DNA of 58,644 nucleotides, taken from the NCBI GenBank assembly GCA_027051165.1, contig JALTZZ010000059.1, positions 1 to 58,644 on the forward strand, in the 5' to 3' direction. Origin of the DNA: an archaeon (lineage in GTDB: Archaea; Hydrothermarchaeota; Hydrothermarchaeia; JALTZZ01). Below the pieces are notes generated by a model. That model was not told the origin of the DNA. It saw only the letters and a list, made by a program, of their open reading frames with translations, and did not search any database. Positions 44,148 to 53,883 of this stretch are shown here, in pieces. The stretch's first letter is position 1, and every line of letters begins with the position of its first letter. Both the position numbers and the translations under genes were made by a program.

Positions 44148-45689
44148 TCAGTGAAATCTGATGTATTTTATTCCTTTTATCCTACACAAATTTATAACAT
44201 CTGGTAGTGCATTTCTATCCTCGATTCTTATGCTTTCATCTGGAATGTCGTAGATCTTCTGAAGCACCGCTACATTCTTTAAAACTTCCTCTAAATCTGT
44301 GCTTAGATGCTCTATCAGGCTTCTCGAATATCTAATGCTGTTGCCCAAGAACTTCCTCCTTCCAAACGATGCTAAATCGAGCTTTGCAAACCTTTCCTCA
44401 ACTCCTTCTTCACAATACTGAGAAAGCAGAATATCTTTTTCCTTTAAATACGATTTAACCTCTTTTAATATCTTAAAAGCGTGCTTAAGTATTTCCGCAT
44501 AGCTTCTGCCTGCTGTAATGTATTTTGAAACCTCATACAACCCTATAAGCGAAACCGCACCCTTAAAGTTTGAGTTTGTATACTTCCTTTTTATTTCAAA
44601 TATTTTGTTTGCAACATCAATTCTCTCCATCAAAATTTCCAAGAAATTTTTCTCTCTGAATTTTCCTTCTATTAAAGCTCTTGGCAGGTTTATTGCAACC
44701 TGCTGCAGTATGCTACAAGGAAATCTTGTCCCTCTATCTGAAAAGAAAAGTCCAACATTAGATTTTACGCATCTCGTAACATCATCTCCTATTCTTAAAT
44801 TTCTCTCCGCATTTATGTTATATTCAGCTACAGAACAGCTTTTTGTATATATTTCATCACCTTCAAGCATTAAAGCTATTGATTTGAGGAATTCCTCATT
44901 TTCAGAGTCAAAATCTTCTATAGCTATCTTGCAGAACTTCTTCTTTGAATCCCTAATGTTGAGAACAACTGCATGCTCCCCCTTTACTAAAATTCCGTTT
45001 TTTTCATATTCTTTGAGCTCTTCAAGCACTATATTTGATATATATGGCTTTAGAACGAAGTTTTCTATTGAAAAAATGTGAATGGTTCCTTGCATGTGAG
45101 CATCGGCATACTCTATTGGAAGTGCCTTTAAAAGTGCATACTCTCTGAAGATCTGCTCACCAACTTTCTCTATCTTCTTAGATTTTAAGATCTGGCTCAC
45201 GTCGTATATAGGCATTCCAAGCCTTGTATAGCTGCTTCTTGCCTCTTCAAAACCGTGTTCAAGCAGCTTTACGTTCACGATCTCTCTTATAAGCGGTGCA
45301 GAAACGAATTTCAACTTAAGTCTTCTGAGCTCTTTCTCAGACTCCTTTGCAATGTTTTCTGCTATTTCTCTTGACAAATTAGTTTCTTTTAGCAATGAAT
45401 CAACAATCTTTTTTCTTTCAAAGTTTTCTATTGTATTTCTTGAAGTTCTTACTTTTATGCTGTGGAACCTTATATATCTTTCCGCAGCCTCTCTGTCAAT
45501 CTTCTGAAGAACCTCATATATAAGCTCCCTTATCTCCTGCGTGCTTATCTGGTCATATACTTTTTTAGAAACTTCTAAGGTTACCTTACTTGCCGTAAAA
45601 AAATCTATTCCAGCATCTATGCAATCCCTTATTATTAAATTTGGGTCAAAAGCTTCTATATCTCCGCTTGACTTTACAACGGTTATCAA
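44148..45689 (-). CDS. ATP-cone, anaerobic ribonucleotide reductase (NrdD)-like protein lacking the glycyl-radical end
   Basis: ATP-cone N-terminus, YTRLGMPIYDVSQIL, EYADAHMQGTIHI; ends without RVxGY. Confidence 0.8.
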   Translation of the reverse strand: MITVVKSSGDIEAFDPNLIIRDCIDAGIDFFTASKVTLEVSKKVYDQISTQEIRELIYEVLQKIDREAAERYIRFHSIKVRTSRNTIENFERKKIVDSLLKETNLSREIAENIAKESEKELRRLKLKFVSAPLIREIVNVKLLEHGFEEARSSYTRLGMPIYDVSQILKSKKIEKVGEQIFREYALLKALPIEYADAHMQGTIHIFSIENFVLKPYISNIVLEELKEYEKNGILVKGEHAVVLNIRDSKKKFCKIAIEDFDSENEEFLKSIALMLEGDEIYTKSCSVAEYNINAERNLRIGDDVTRCVKSNVGLFFSDRGTRFPCSILQQVAINLPRALIEGKFREKNFLEILMERIDVANKIFEIKRKYTNSNFKGAVSLIGLYEVSKYITAGRSYAEILKHAFKILKEVKSYLKEKDILLSQYCEEGVEERFAKLDLASFGRRKFLGNSIRYSRSLIEHLSTDLEEVLKNVAVLQKIYDIPDESIRIEDRNALPDVINLCRIKGIKYIRFH

Positions 45690-45752
45690 ATCTCACACCT
45701 ATTTTAAAATAAAAAGTTAACTATAAATAAAGGCAATTGAATAGAATAGTAT

Positions 45753-46202
45753 ATGGATGAAACAGATCGTAAAATAATTGAAATTCTCAGAAAAAATGCG
45801 AGAAGTTCTTATAAGGAGATAGCCAAGAATGCAAATATAACCGATGTGGCTGTCCTTAAGAGGATAAAAAAGCTTGAAGAAAGTATAATTAGGGGTTATG
45901 TTGCCCTTGTTGATCAGAAAGCTTATGGAAAGGAAATAACAGCCATAGTTAGCATAAAGTGCGAGCCGGCTAAGTCTGCTTACGTAGCTGAAGAAGTTGC
46001 AAAGCTTGAGGATATAAGCGAGGTATACACAACCGTTGGGGACTGCGATATAATTGTAAAGATTAGAACAGCGAACTTGGACAGTTTAAAAGATCTTGTT
46101 GAAAGAAAGATATCCATGATAAGGGGCATAAATGAAATAAGAACAAATATTGTGTTCAACTGCATAAAAGAAGATGTAAGCCTTGTAAGCTGTAAAAAAT
46201 GA
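45753..46202 (+). CDS. Lrp/AsnC-family transcriptional regulator
   Basis: MDETDRKIIEILRKNARSSYKEIAKNANITDVAVLKRIKKLEE + RAM domain. Confidence 0.93.
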   Translation: MDETDRKIIEILRKNARSSYKEIAKNANITDVAVLKRIKKLEESIIRGYVALVDQKAYGKEITAIVSIKCEPAKSAYVAEEVAKLEDISEVYTTVGDCDIIVKIRTANLDSLKDLVERKISMIRGINEIRTNIVFNCIKEDVSLVSCKK

Positions 46203-46774
46203 AGTCGGTAAGAATATTTAAAAACATAAGGGTGCTCGGAATAGCGGAGAGCTTTAAAAAGAGCAGCAAATTATGCATACTGTCTGGAGTGGTTATGAGA
46301 AAGGACTTCTTAATAGACGGTTTCTCTTTTGAAATATGCACAGTAGGCGGTCTTGATTCTGCAAAAAAAATAGAAAATTTGTATAAAAAACTACAAAGAA
46401 ATGATATAAACGTTGTTCTTATAAACGGATGCATAATAAGCTGGTTTAATATAATAGACTTAGATTATTTATACAATACAATTGGAATTCCGCTGGCATG
46501 CATAAGCTATGAGCATTCCTTGGGCTTGGAAAGATACCTGAAAAATTTTAGAGATTTTGAAGAAAGAATAAATTTATACAAAAAAATTGGTGAAAGAACA
46601 AAGGTTAAAATTAAAACAGGGAAGCATGTTTATGTTAGGTATAGGGGGTTCAGAAATTCCGCCGAATTAAAGGCGGTTTTAGATGCGTTTACAAAAAGCG
46701 GAGCTGTGCCTGAGCCTTTAAGAGTTGCGAGATTGCTTTCAAGCTCCTTGCTGCACTTTTTAGGTAGTGCTTAG
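46199..46774 (+). CDS. DUF99 family protein
   Basis: LGIAESF, VINGCIISWFNIIDL, GIPLACISY. Confidence 0.85.
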   Translation: MKSVRIFKNIRVLGIAESFKKSSKLCILSGVVMRKDFLIDGFSFEICTVGGLDSAKKIENLYKKLQRNDINVVLINGCIISWFNIIDLDYLYNTIGIPLACISYEHSLGLERYLKNFRDFEERINLYKKIGERTKVKIKTGKHVYVRYRGFRNSAELKAVLDAFTKSGAVPEPLRVARLLSSSLLHFLGSA

Positions 46775-47514
46775 ATCATGCTCTCAAGCGTATAATCTTC
46801 AAGAATCTTCTTCCAGTTTTTTAATAAAAATGCGGGAATCTCCTCAAGCTTGCTCGGTCCGTATACAACCTCCCACATTTCACTTAGGCTGTTATCTAAA
46901 TTAAGAATTTTTGCTTGTTTGGGCAGAATAAGTATTCTATGAAAAACTTTATCTGCAATTTCGTTCAAATATTCTTCTAATCCGCGAAAGTATCCAAGAG
47001 TTATGGCTAAGGTTGTGCAGTAGCCGGAGGTATCTAAGCATAGAACATGGGCATCAATATCGCAGTAGTCGAGAACCGCTAAGAGGTTTGATACTGTATA
47101 TAGATAATTTCCAGTAACGAGAACCGGAGAGCTTTTATCGGGCTTTCCTACTTCAAGCAAACCGGTTTTTGAAGGAATTGTTTTGTCCTCGATAGGGTAG
47201 CTTATAACTTTATCCGGATTCAGCATTAGATCTAACGCAAGCTTCATTTTATCGTTTAGATAGCTGCATGACTCTAAATCGCTATATATTCTGCACGGAC
47301 TGCAAATTTTGCAGTTTTTTGGTATATAATTTTCAATTCTCGCTTTTCTATTCACCTCTCTTTCTTTGCATACCTCAACGCAGTTAAAGCATGAAAAGCA
47401 TTTTTCCTCATCAATAATGGGTGTTTTGTCCTTAATTTTTATAGCTCCCACTGGACATGCATAGGTGCAAGCCATACATCCCTCGCAGTTTTTAAGTTCT
47501 GGAACCCTCTTCAC
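46771..47514 (-). CDS. 4Fe-4S protein with corrinoid/ACDS gamma-like domain
   Basis: CEGCMACTYACPVGAI, CFSCFNCVEVC, PVLVTGNYLYTV. Confidence 0.75.
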   Translation of the reverse strand: MKRVPELKNCEGCMACTYACPVGAIKIKDKTPIIDEEKCFSCFNCVEVCKEREVNRKARIENYIPKNCKICSPCRIYSDLESCSYLNDKMKLALDLMLNPDKVISYPIEDKTIPSKTGLLEVGKPDKSSPVLVTGNYLYTVSNLLAVLDYCDIDAHVLCLDTSGYCTTLAITLGYFRGLEEYLNEIADKVFHRILILPKQAKILNLDNSLSEMWEVVYGPSKLEEIPAFLLKNWKKILEDYTLESMI

Positions 47515-47608
47515 AAGAATTCTATAGGTTCTTTAACATCTTTCCACATGCACATTTTCCGAACATGTTCGAAGAAATTTTAAAATGTGAAAATATTAAA
47601 AATAGTAA

Positions 47609-48238
47609 GTGATGATAGAGGCGGAGATAAGTTTGCCCATACCAACGAACTGTGTAGTTAGGGATTTAAAAGAGCATGCAAAGGTAAAGCTCATAGATGT
47701 GATTCCGTATGGAGAAGGAGTGAAGGGTCTTCTCGAAATAAAGGCAAAACAATGTTTAAAGCATATTCTAAACATAATAAAGGAGAATCCCTTTATATAC
47801 GATAAAGATTTCAAGATACTATCAGAAGACAAAGCAAAGATGATAGTTACGATGAAGAAGTGTGATATTGTCAGAAACATCCTTGAAAGCGGCTGTTTAA
47901 TCTCAAATGCAAACGTTGTTAATGGAGAAGTTGTTTTTAAGATCATTGCAAGAAGGAATTCTTTGAGAAAGCTTATAGAGAAATTTTCAGAACTCGGCTA
48001 TCAGCCAAGAATAATAAAGATAAAGGAGGTAGATGAGGAGACTTTGCTAACGCCGAAGGAGGAGGAAGTTCTTAGAGTAGCGTTAAAAAGCGGATACTTC
48101 GATGTTCCAAAGGGCATAGGTATAAGGGGGCTTGCAAAGAAGTTCGGAGTATCAATTTCAACAATTTCAGAGATATTAAGGAGAGGTGAAAAAAAGGTTC
48201 TTTTAAACTATTTTAAAGAAAAAGGGGAAATACTTTAA
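47609..48238 (+). CDS. HTH_10 (Bat-type) transcriptional regulator
   Basis: LTPKEEEVLRVALKSGYFDVPKGIGIRGLAKKFGVSISTISEILRRGEKKVL. Confidence 0.88.
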   Translation: MMIEAEISLPIPTNCVVRDLKEHAKVKLIDVIPYGEGVKGLLEIKAKQCLKHILNIIKENPFIYDKDFKILSEDKAKMIVTMKKCDIVRNILESGCLISNANVVNGEVVFKIIARRNSLRKLIEKFSELGYQPRIIKIKEVDEETLLTPKEEEVLRVALKSGYFDVPKGIGIRGLAKKFGVSISTISEILRRGEKKVLLNYFKEKGEIL

Positions 48239-48279
48239 TCTTTTCTTTATTCAAATTTTGTAAATTTAATTATTTATTT

Positions 48280-49107
48280 TTGCTCTGTTGTAAGTTTTAT
48301 ATATGCACCAATTAGCGAAAGGATAACATGAAGACGAAGAGGTCTTAAAATTATGAGATATGCGTAAGAGTGTTGCCTGAGCATAAGAACAAGACGGGGC
48401 ACAAATGGTATAAATTCCCTCAGCTGATAGCGATGTGGCTTTATGGGATAGTATTCAACTTAGGTTACAGAGATATTGAAGAAGAGTTTATATTAAGCAG
48501 GAAGCTCAGGAAGATTATAAACTTAAGGTGTGCTATACAACGATATGCAGGGCTGTAGGAAAGCTAACGGAAGAAGCGAAGAAAATTTTTGAAGAGAGTA
48601 AAGAACTTTTTAAAGTAACGTTTTAGCATGCGATTCTACCGGCATTAGGGCGGATAATAGGAGCTCTTACTACGAAGCGAGATCGGAAAAAATCGTCTAT
48701 ATCGTTGATACAAGTAACATTTCAGTGATCTCTCAGAGAATCGGTATAGACCCGAGCTCAGATGCCCCTTTTTGGCTGATATGAAAAACGAAAAAACACA
48801 TAGTCGCAGATTCCGGCTTCGACGGCTGAGGCAATGAGAGCTTCGCAATTTTCAAACCTATTAAAATTCAAGTCTAAAAACTGCTCTATCTTAGATTCCT
48901 CCTCGCCAAGGTATGTATGGAAAAAGATGGCTCTGTGAAACTGTCTTCTCAGTAATTATAGGCGATAGAGTTAAATCCCGCTCACCCAAGAATAGAGCTC
49001 TTGCTAATCGCTGCTTGCTACAACGTCTATCGTTTCGCTTCCTCTTTTTTACACACCTTTCCTGTTACTTTTTTATCCTTATTATCTAAACTTGCAACAG
49101 AGCAATG
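48280..49107 (+). mobile_element. Decayed IS (IS5-like DDE transposase) with ~18-bp inverted repeats
   Basis: Left ttgctctgttgtaagttt, right aaacttgcaacagagcaa; transposase fragments YRDIEEEF, DSTGIRADN, VYIVDTSNISVISQRIGIDP, HIVADSGFDG in broken frames. Confidence 0.8.
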
Positions 49108-49114
49108 AGAATTC

Positions 49115-49180
49115 ATAAAGTTTTAAAGATGTCCCATTCAGTGTAGCCAAGGAATTGCAAAAGTAAAAGTAGTTTCATGG
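49115..49180. repeat. 66-bp direct repeat, copy 1, upstream of TA-like module
   Basis: ataaagttttaaagatgtcccattcagtgtag...gtaaaagtagtttcatgg; 61/66 identical to 49852-49917. Confidence 0.9.
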
Positions 49181-49194
49181 CTCTCTAATAGATT

Positions 49195-49500
49195 TTGTTA
49201 TTATCGTTAGAAAATAGAATAAAGAATATGGAACTTTTAATATCAAAGGAAGATTTGATAGAATATGAAAAATTAAAAATAATATCAAAAATTGCACCTA
49301 TAAAAGAAAAGATAAAGTTCTTTGAAAAAAAGTATAAGTGTTCTTTTGAAGAGTTTGAAAAGAAAATTTCAGAGAAAAATAAAGAGAAGTTTGAGGAATG
49401 GGACGATTATATAGAGTGGAAAGCTTATGTTGAGAGCTTAAAAGACCTTGAGGGAAAATTGAAAGAAGTTGAGAATGTTGGAAACATTAGAATTGCTTAA
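49195..49500 (+). CDS. TumA-like antitoxin candidate
   Basis: Small charged coiled protein overlapping the downstream TumE-like ORF. Confidence 0.6.
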   Translation: MLLSLENRIKNMELLISKEDLIEYEKLKIISKIAPIKEKIKFFEKKYKCSFEEFEKKISEKNKEKFEEWDDYIEWKAYVESLKDLEGKLKEVENVGNIRIA

Positions 49501-49831
49501 GAAGAGTAGAATAATAAAAAAATTTGAGGTTATTGACTTTAAACATGGAAAAGACTTCTACTATATTAAAATAAAGGCTGAAGTTATTGATGGCAGTGTT
49601 TTGGCAATAAGAGAATATGTCTCAGAACAAGATTTCCTTTATTCTTATCATTGGCAAGACTTTAAGGGTAATCTTCTTATGAGATGGGATAATGCACCAC
49701 ACTTTAAAAATATAAAAACATATCCTCACCACAAACATCTAACTAACGGCACTGTTTTGGAATCCTATGAAGTTAACCTTAAAGATGTCCTTAAATTTAT
49801 CGAATCAAAATTAATCTCTCCCAAAAATTGA
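49469..49831 (+). CDS. TumE/DUF6516-like toxin candidate
   Basis: FLYSYHWQDFKGNLLMRWDNAPHFKNIKTYPHHKHL pattern. Confidence 0.8.
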   Translation: MRMLETLELLKKSRIIKKFEVIDFKHGKDFYYIKIKAEVIDGSVLAIREYVSEQDFLYSYHWQDFKGNLLMRWDNAPHFKNIKTYPHHKHLTNGTVLESYEVNLKDVLKFIESKLISPKN

Positions 49832-49851
49832 CATTCTCAGCATGTAAACTT

Positions 49852-49917
49852 ATAAAGTTTTAAAGATGTCACATTCAGTGTAGTCGAGAAATTGCAAAAG
49901 TAAAAGTATTTTCATGG
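49852..49917. repeat. 66-bp direct repeat, copy 2, downstream of TA-like module
   Basis: 5 mismatches to 49115-49180, no gaps. Confidence 0.9.
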
Positions 49918-50009
49918 ATTCTGCAAAATAATCGTTCGAAGATTGTCATAGAAATTATTTATACCAGAAAAGTGTCTAACAATTCTAAAAGACAAAAGGA
50001 GGAAAGAAA

Positions 50010-50441
50010 ATGAAGCAATGTCGAAGCTGTAGAAAACAACATGAAGAATACCTAAAAAAATTGTTAAAGGTGGAAATAGAAGAATGTAGGATAGAAGAAT
50101 GTGAATTCGGACATCCACAATTTAAACCAGAATTACCAAAAGAATTAGCAGAAAAAACGGAGGAACTTAGAAGAAAAACAAAAGAAATAAAGGGTTCTAC
50201 ATGGGGGTGGGTTTATATAAATGCACCTCCATTCCCTTTAGCTTGGTATTGGTGGATAGATTGCAAAACTAAAGAGCCAGTTTCGGTTTGCCGTCCATGG
50301 CGTCCAAGCGATACCGAGAATTGTGATATTCATTATGAACCTTGGATTTGGATACAGGATTTGCAAGGGTGGTTTGGCGGATTAGTAAATTTCGGCGGTT
50401 GTGAACCTGCAAAAACTGTGGAGGTAATTGTGGAAAAGTGA
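50010..50441 (+). CDS. Cys/Trp-rich hypothetical protein
   Basis: Strong SD aggaggaaag upstream; CRSC...H N-term; GSTWGWVYINAPPFPLAWYWWIDCKTKEPVSVCRPW. Confidence 0.65.
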   Translation: MKQCRSCRKQHEEYLKKLLKVEIEECRIEECEFGHPQFKPELPKELAEKTEELRRKTKEIKGSTWGWVYINAPPFPLAWYWWIDCKTKEPVSVCRPWRPSDTENCDIHYEPWIWIQDLQGWFGGLVNFGGCEPAKTVEVIVEK

Positions 50442-50593
50442 ATTCAAAGAGAAATGATAAATGTCTGAGAAGATATAGCGATGCACCTGAAGTGTTCCAA
50501 GATGGCTGGCTGTGGTGTTTATATGAAGCAACCAGTTTAAAGGATTGCTTACAGAGAGTTCAATACATGATACCGGATTATATTCCTATCTAA
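50441..50593 (+). CDS. Small ORF (50 aa), GTG start overlapping the upstream stop; ends at IS boundary
   Basis: VNSKRNDKCLRRYSDAPEVFQDGWLWCLYEATSLKDCLQRVQYMIPDYIPI; GTGA stop/start overlap. Confidence 0.4.
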   Translation, partial: NSKRNDKCLRRYSDAPEVFQDGWLWCLYEATSLKDCLQRVQYMIPDYIPI

Positions 50594-50594
50594 T

Positions 50595-51484
50595 GGGTTT
50601 GTTGAGAAATCAAGATTTTGACACAAACATACACATAGATATTATGCCAGCTTGCAGGACAGCAAGCTGGCGAGACAAAGATTTTAACACTCATTAAGTT
50701 ATAGGCGACGGGGAAATCCTTTTCAGCATGTTCTTGATCTTTTTCCTCTTTAAGGCGCTAAATACACCTTCGCCAACACCTCTCTGCCTGTATTTCTTTT
50801 CATCGAAGGGGTAGAGTCTCTTGGGATAAGAAGTCTTTTTATAAGGGATAATAGGATTGAAACCCCTTCTCCGCAAAAATGTTCTAAGCTTTTTACAGTC
50901 ATAAGCTTTATCTGCCAAAAAATCGCTTTCAAAGCCGTTAAGATCATCAACGGTTTTGCTTCGTGATTTCCTGAAATATCTACTCCTTACGATAGACAAA
51001 TGTTTGGAGCAGGGGACTATTACATGAAGCTTCTTTCTGTTCTTTCTCGAGCAATTAACTTCTGTTGCGTCTGCTACGAAAAAATTCAGTCCCATTAATC
51101 TTGCTGTAAAGAAGTTTAATCGCTTTCTTCAGCCAATCCTCGAGGATCATCTTAAAATATGTGATCAAGCTCGTAGCCAAGCTCTCTCGCCATGTATTCC
51201 CGCTCTCTAAACGTCATGTTTAGTCCTCTTATCACAATAAGCAATGCCCCAGCTTCCTTTGGAGATGCTTTTAGCTTCCTTCTCCTCTTCTTCTGCTCAA
51301 ATGGATCTTCAAGCTCTTCTGCTATCCCTTTCGCTTCTTCAAATACCTTGCGAAAGTTATTTATCTCACTAAGTCTATCATATACTTGCCAGTAGCTGGG
51401 CATAGGTATATACGGGTCTTCTCCGCCCGTAGATGCTTCTGTTTGTTCATGGTTGTTCCATCTTTAGAATTTCTCAACAAACCC
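50595..51484 (-). mobile_element. IS element (IS5-like DDE) with GGGTTTGTTGAGAAAT inverted repeats
   Basis: Left gggtttgttgagaaat (50595) and right atttctcaacaaaccc (to 51484); transposase split in ORFs 51152-51403 and 50694-51095. Confidence 0.85.
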
Positions 51485-51488
51485 GAAA

Positions 51489-52512
51489 CGCAGAAAGATT
51501 TATATAGGGGAAGGGGGTATTAACCCCTTCTCTGGTGAGAAACATGAAACAGCCACTAATTCCATATTTAGCTCATCCTACGTGGATAATCTTCAAACAA
51601 ATCTTTTTGACAGAAGAACGGTAAAGAAGGAGATGGCTAAAGCAGGTATAAAACCAGTTAAGATGATGCTTAGAATAACGCTAACAGCCATATTCTTTGA
51701 GAGAAGCATAACTGATAGAGGAGCTTAAAAGGGAATGGAGAGCTCAGATTAGAGCTGCAGAGATTCCATCTGCAGATGAGATATACAGCTTCCTCAGCAG
51801 ATTCAGCGAGGATCAGTTCATAAAGCTTTTATCAGTTATAAACAGGTTTATTAAGAGGAACTCGATAAAGCTCCTCGATACTACCGATATAAATCTGTTC
51901 AGAGAGCAAAAAATATAAATGGAGCTATGCTCTCAGCAAGGGGTTCTATAAAGGCTACAAGCTCGCTTTAGTCGTTGAATTTCCCTCTTTAAATCCCATA
52001 GGGATTTATCTATACGAAGGCTCGCCAAACGATTCTAAACTTTTCTTAGAAATCGTCAAAGACCTTAAGAGAAGGAGAGTTTTGAGAAAAGGAGATAAAA
52101 TAGATAAAGGTTTCTGTGCTCAGAAAAACTACTGGAAGAGCATTATGTGGTATAAAATTCTCCCTTTCATATTTCCTAAGAGAAATCTGAACGTTAAAAA
52201 AATTAAAGGGAGATTATCGCACCCTTTCAAAGCTCAGAAAAACGAAAAGGTAAAGAGGTTCTACGATTGGCTTTTTTCTGCTTTCGAGAGTTTTTTAAAC
52301 TCGTGGGAGAATTTTAAAACCGTTAGAAGCATTATCGAAGATATGTTCAAGGTTCTCAAAAATTCTCTCTCCTTAAAAAATCTGCACAGATATTCTAATC
52401 GCTCTGTTGCAAAGTTCACAGCTATGCTAAGCTTTTATTAGGCATATCTATGGGATTTAATAAAAAAGAGAAGCTCCAAGCCCTTGCTGAGTCTTGACTC
52501 TGCAAGGGGGTT
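51489..52512 (+). mobile_element. Decayed insertion sequence copy 2 (same family as 594-1618)
   Basis: High identity to copy 1, same ends and same frame disruptions. Confidence 0.85.
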
Positions 52513-52519
52513 ATATGTT

Positions 52520-52749
52520 TTATTTCCAGTAGTTCTGTAAGCTAAGAGCCATGTTTTAGTGATTCCGGCTTGCATTAATGAACCGCTCCAATTTTCATTT
52601 AGAACAGTGGTTCTGCTCTCTCTATCAAAAAATTTGTAAGATTTAGAGCTTTCCGTAGTAGTATGTCATTGGAATACCGTTAACCTCGAAAATTTTTCCA
52701 TCCTTAAATTCAAAAGTGTATCTATGCTGTCTTTTACATTCTTTTTTCA
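52520..52749 (-). pseudogene. Truncated, frameshifted unknown gene abutting IS copy 2
   Basis: MKKECKRQHRYTFEFKDGKIFEVNGIPMTYYYGKL* then SYKFFDRESRTTVLNENWSGSLMQAGITKTWLLAYRTTGN in another frame. Confidence 0.45.
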
Positions 52750-52765
52750 TAAAGTATTATTATAA

Positions 52766-53212
52766 CTATAATTTAAATTTAACTTCAATTTTAAACTTCC
52801 TTTTAACTGGTAAATTTATCATCTCATATCCTACTTCTTTCCTAATTTTTTCAAGAGTCTTTTTAAGAGATTCCTCATCCTTCTCTATTACTGTAATCCA
52901 TAAATTGAACTCGTGATCCCTTGCATAGTTATGGGTAACAGATTCATATTTGTTTAGCTTCTCTGCAACTTCATCTATCTTTTCCCACGGAACCTTAAAT
53001 GCCACAAGTGTGCTCGCGAAACCTACCTTCTTCGAATCTATTCTAAGCCCGAATTTCCTTATAATGCCAGTATCAATCATATTTTTCAGTCTTCTTATAA
53101 CTTCTTCCTCGTCAATTCCTATTTTTTTACCAATTTCTTTAAAAGGTTCCTTTACAAGAGGAATATCCTTCTGAACTTCGCTTAGAATCTTTTTATCAAT
53201 TTCATCGAGCAT
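52766..53212 (-). CDS. AsnC-type siroheme decarboxylase (AhbA/AhbB/NirDLGH-like) or related Lrp/AsnC protein
   Basis: MLDEIDKKILSEVQKDIPLVKEPFKEIGKKIGIDEEEVIRRLK... VTHNYARDHEFNLWITV; start at internal Met. Confidence 0.8.
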   Translation of the reverse strand: MLDEIDKKILSEVQKDIPLVKEPFKEIGKKIGIDEEEVIRRLKNMIDTGIIRKFGLRIDSKKVGFASTLVAFKVPWEKIDEVAEKLNKYESVTHNYARDHEFNLWITVIEKDEESLKKTLEKIRKEVGYEMINLPVKRKFKIEVKFKL

Positions 53213-53234
53213 GTTTCTTAACAAGAGCTTTCCC

Positions 53235-53612
53235 ATGGTTAATTTTTTTTCAACTAATGTGAAAATTGAAGATAAAATAAAAGCCGGAGTTGAACTTATA
53301 AGCACTTTAAAAAGAAAGAAATATAATATCTCCGAAATCTTAAACATAATAGAAATTATTACAAGAGTTCCTGAAATAAAAAAGGAAATCTTAACAGAAG
53401 CGGAAAGAAGAGGTATTATAAAGAGGGCAGAAAAGTATATAACAATAATGATGCATGATAACAATAAGCATTTAAAAATAAAAAGAGAAAGATGCTCGGC
53501 AAACTGCATTCGCTGTGGAAGGGAGATAAAAAACTGCTATTTTGTCCTTGTTGGAAGCTTTAAGTTTGGTCCTTTTGGCTCTGAATGCATAAAGAAAACT
53601 AATATTTTCTGA
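53235..53612 (+). CDS. Hypothetical protein with C-terminal Cys cluster
   Basis: ORF MVNFFSTNVKIEDKIK...CSANCIRCGREIKNCYF. Confidence 0.6.
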   Translation: MVNFFSTNVKIEDKIKAGVELISTLKRKKYNISEILNIIEIITRVPEIKKEILTEAERRGIIKRAEKYITIMMHDNNKHLKIKRERCSANCIRCGREIKNCYFVLVGSFKFGPFGSECIKKTNIF

Positions 53613-53883
53613 AATAATATCTTGTTCCATTTATATCCACTTTACCGAGATACTTGTGCAACATGTTGTATCTTATAAACATCCCCAAGTGGTTCTCTTT
53701 CATGTGGAATCCTTTTTTTCTCAGTCTTTCTGCAATCTGCTTTGTTGTAAGCTTCTCTCCTTTGCCAAAGACACTTAATATAGTTTTTTCTTTATCATAT
53801 ACATTTTTAAACCTTCTTTTTTTCTGCTTAACCTTCAACCTTATCCCCCCATAACCCTCCTGTAAAAATAAAAAATAGATCAT
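53599..53883 (-). CDS. Small winged-helix-like protein
   Basis: Basic, KEKTILSVFGKGEKLTTKQIAERLRKKGFHM; directly downstream of ftsZ. Confidence 0.65.
   Translation of the reverse strand: MIYFLFLQEGYGGIRLKVKQKKRRFKNVYDKEKTILSVFGKGEKLTTKQIAERLRKKGFHMKENHLGMFIRYNMLHKYLGKVDINGTRYYFRKY

Noticed and set aside
52766-53509. 247-aa ORF with N-terminal hydrophobic extension
   Set aside because: Extension is antisense to ORF 53211-53612; the AsnC domain starts at the internal Met (53212).
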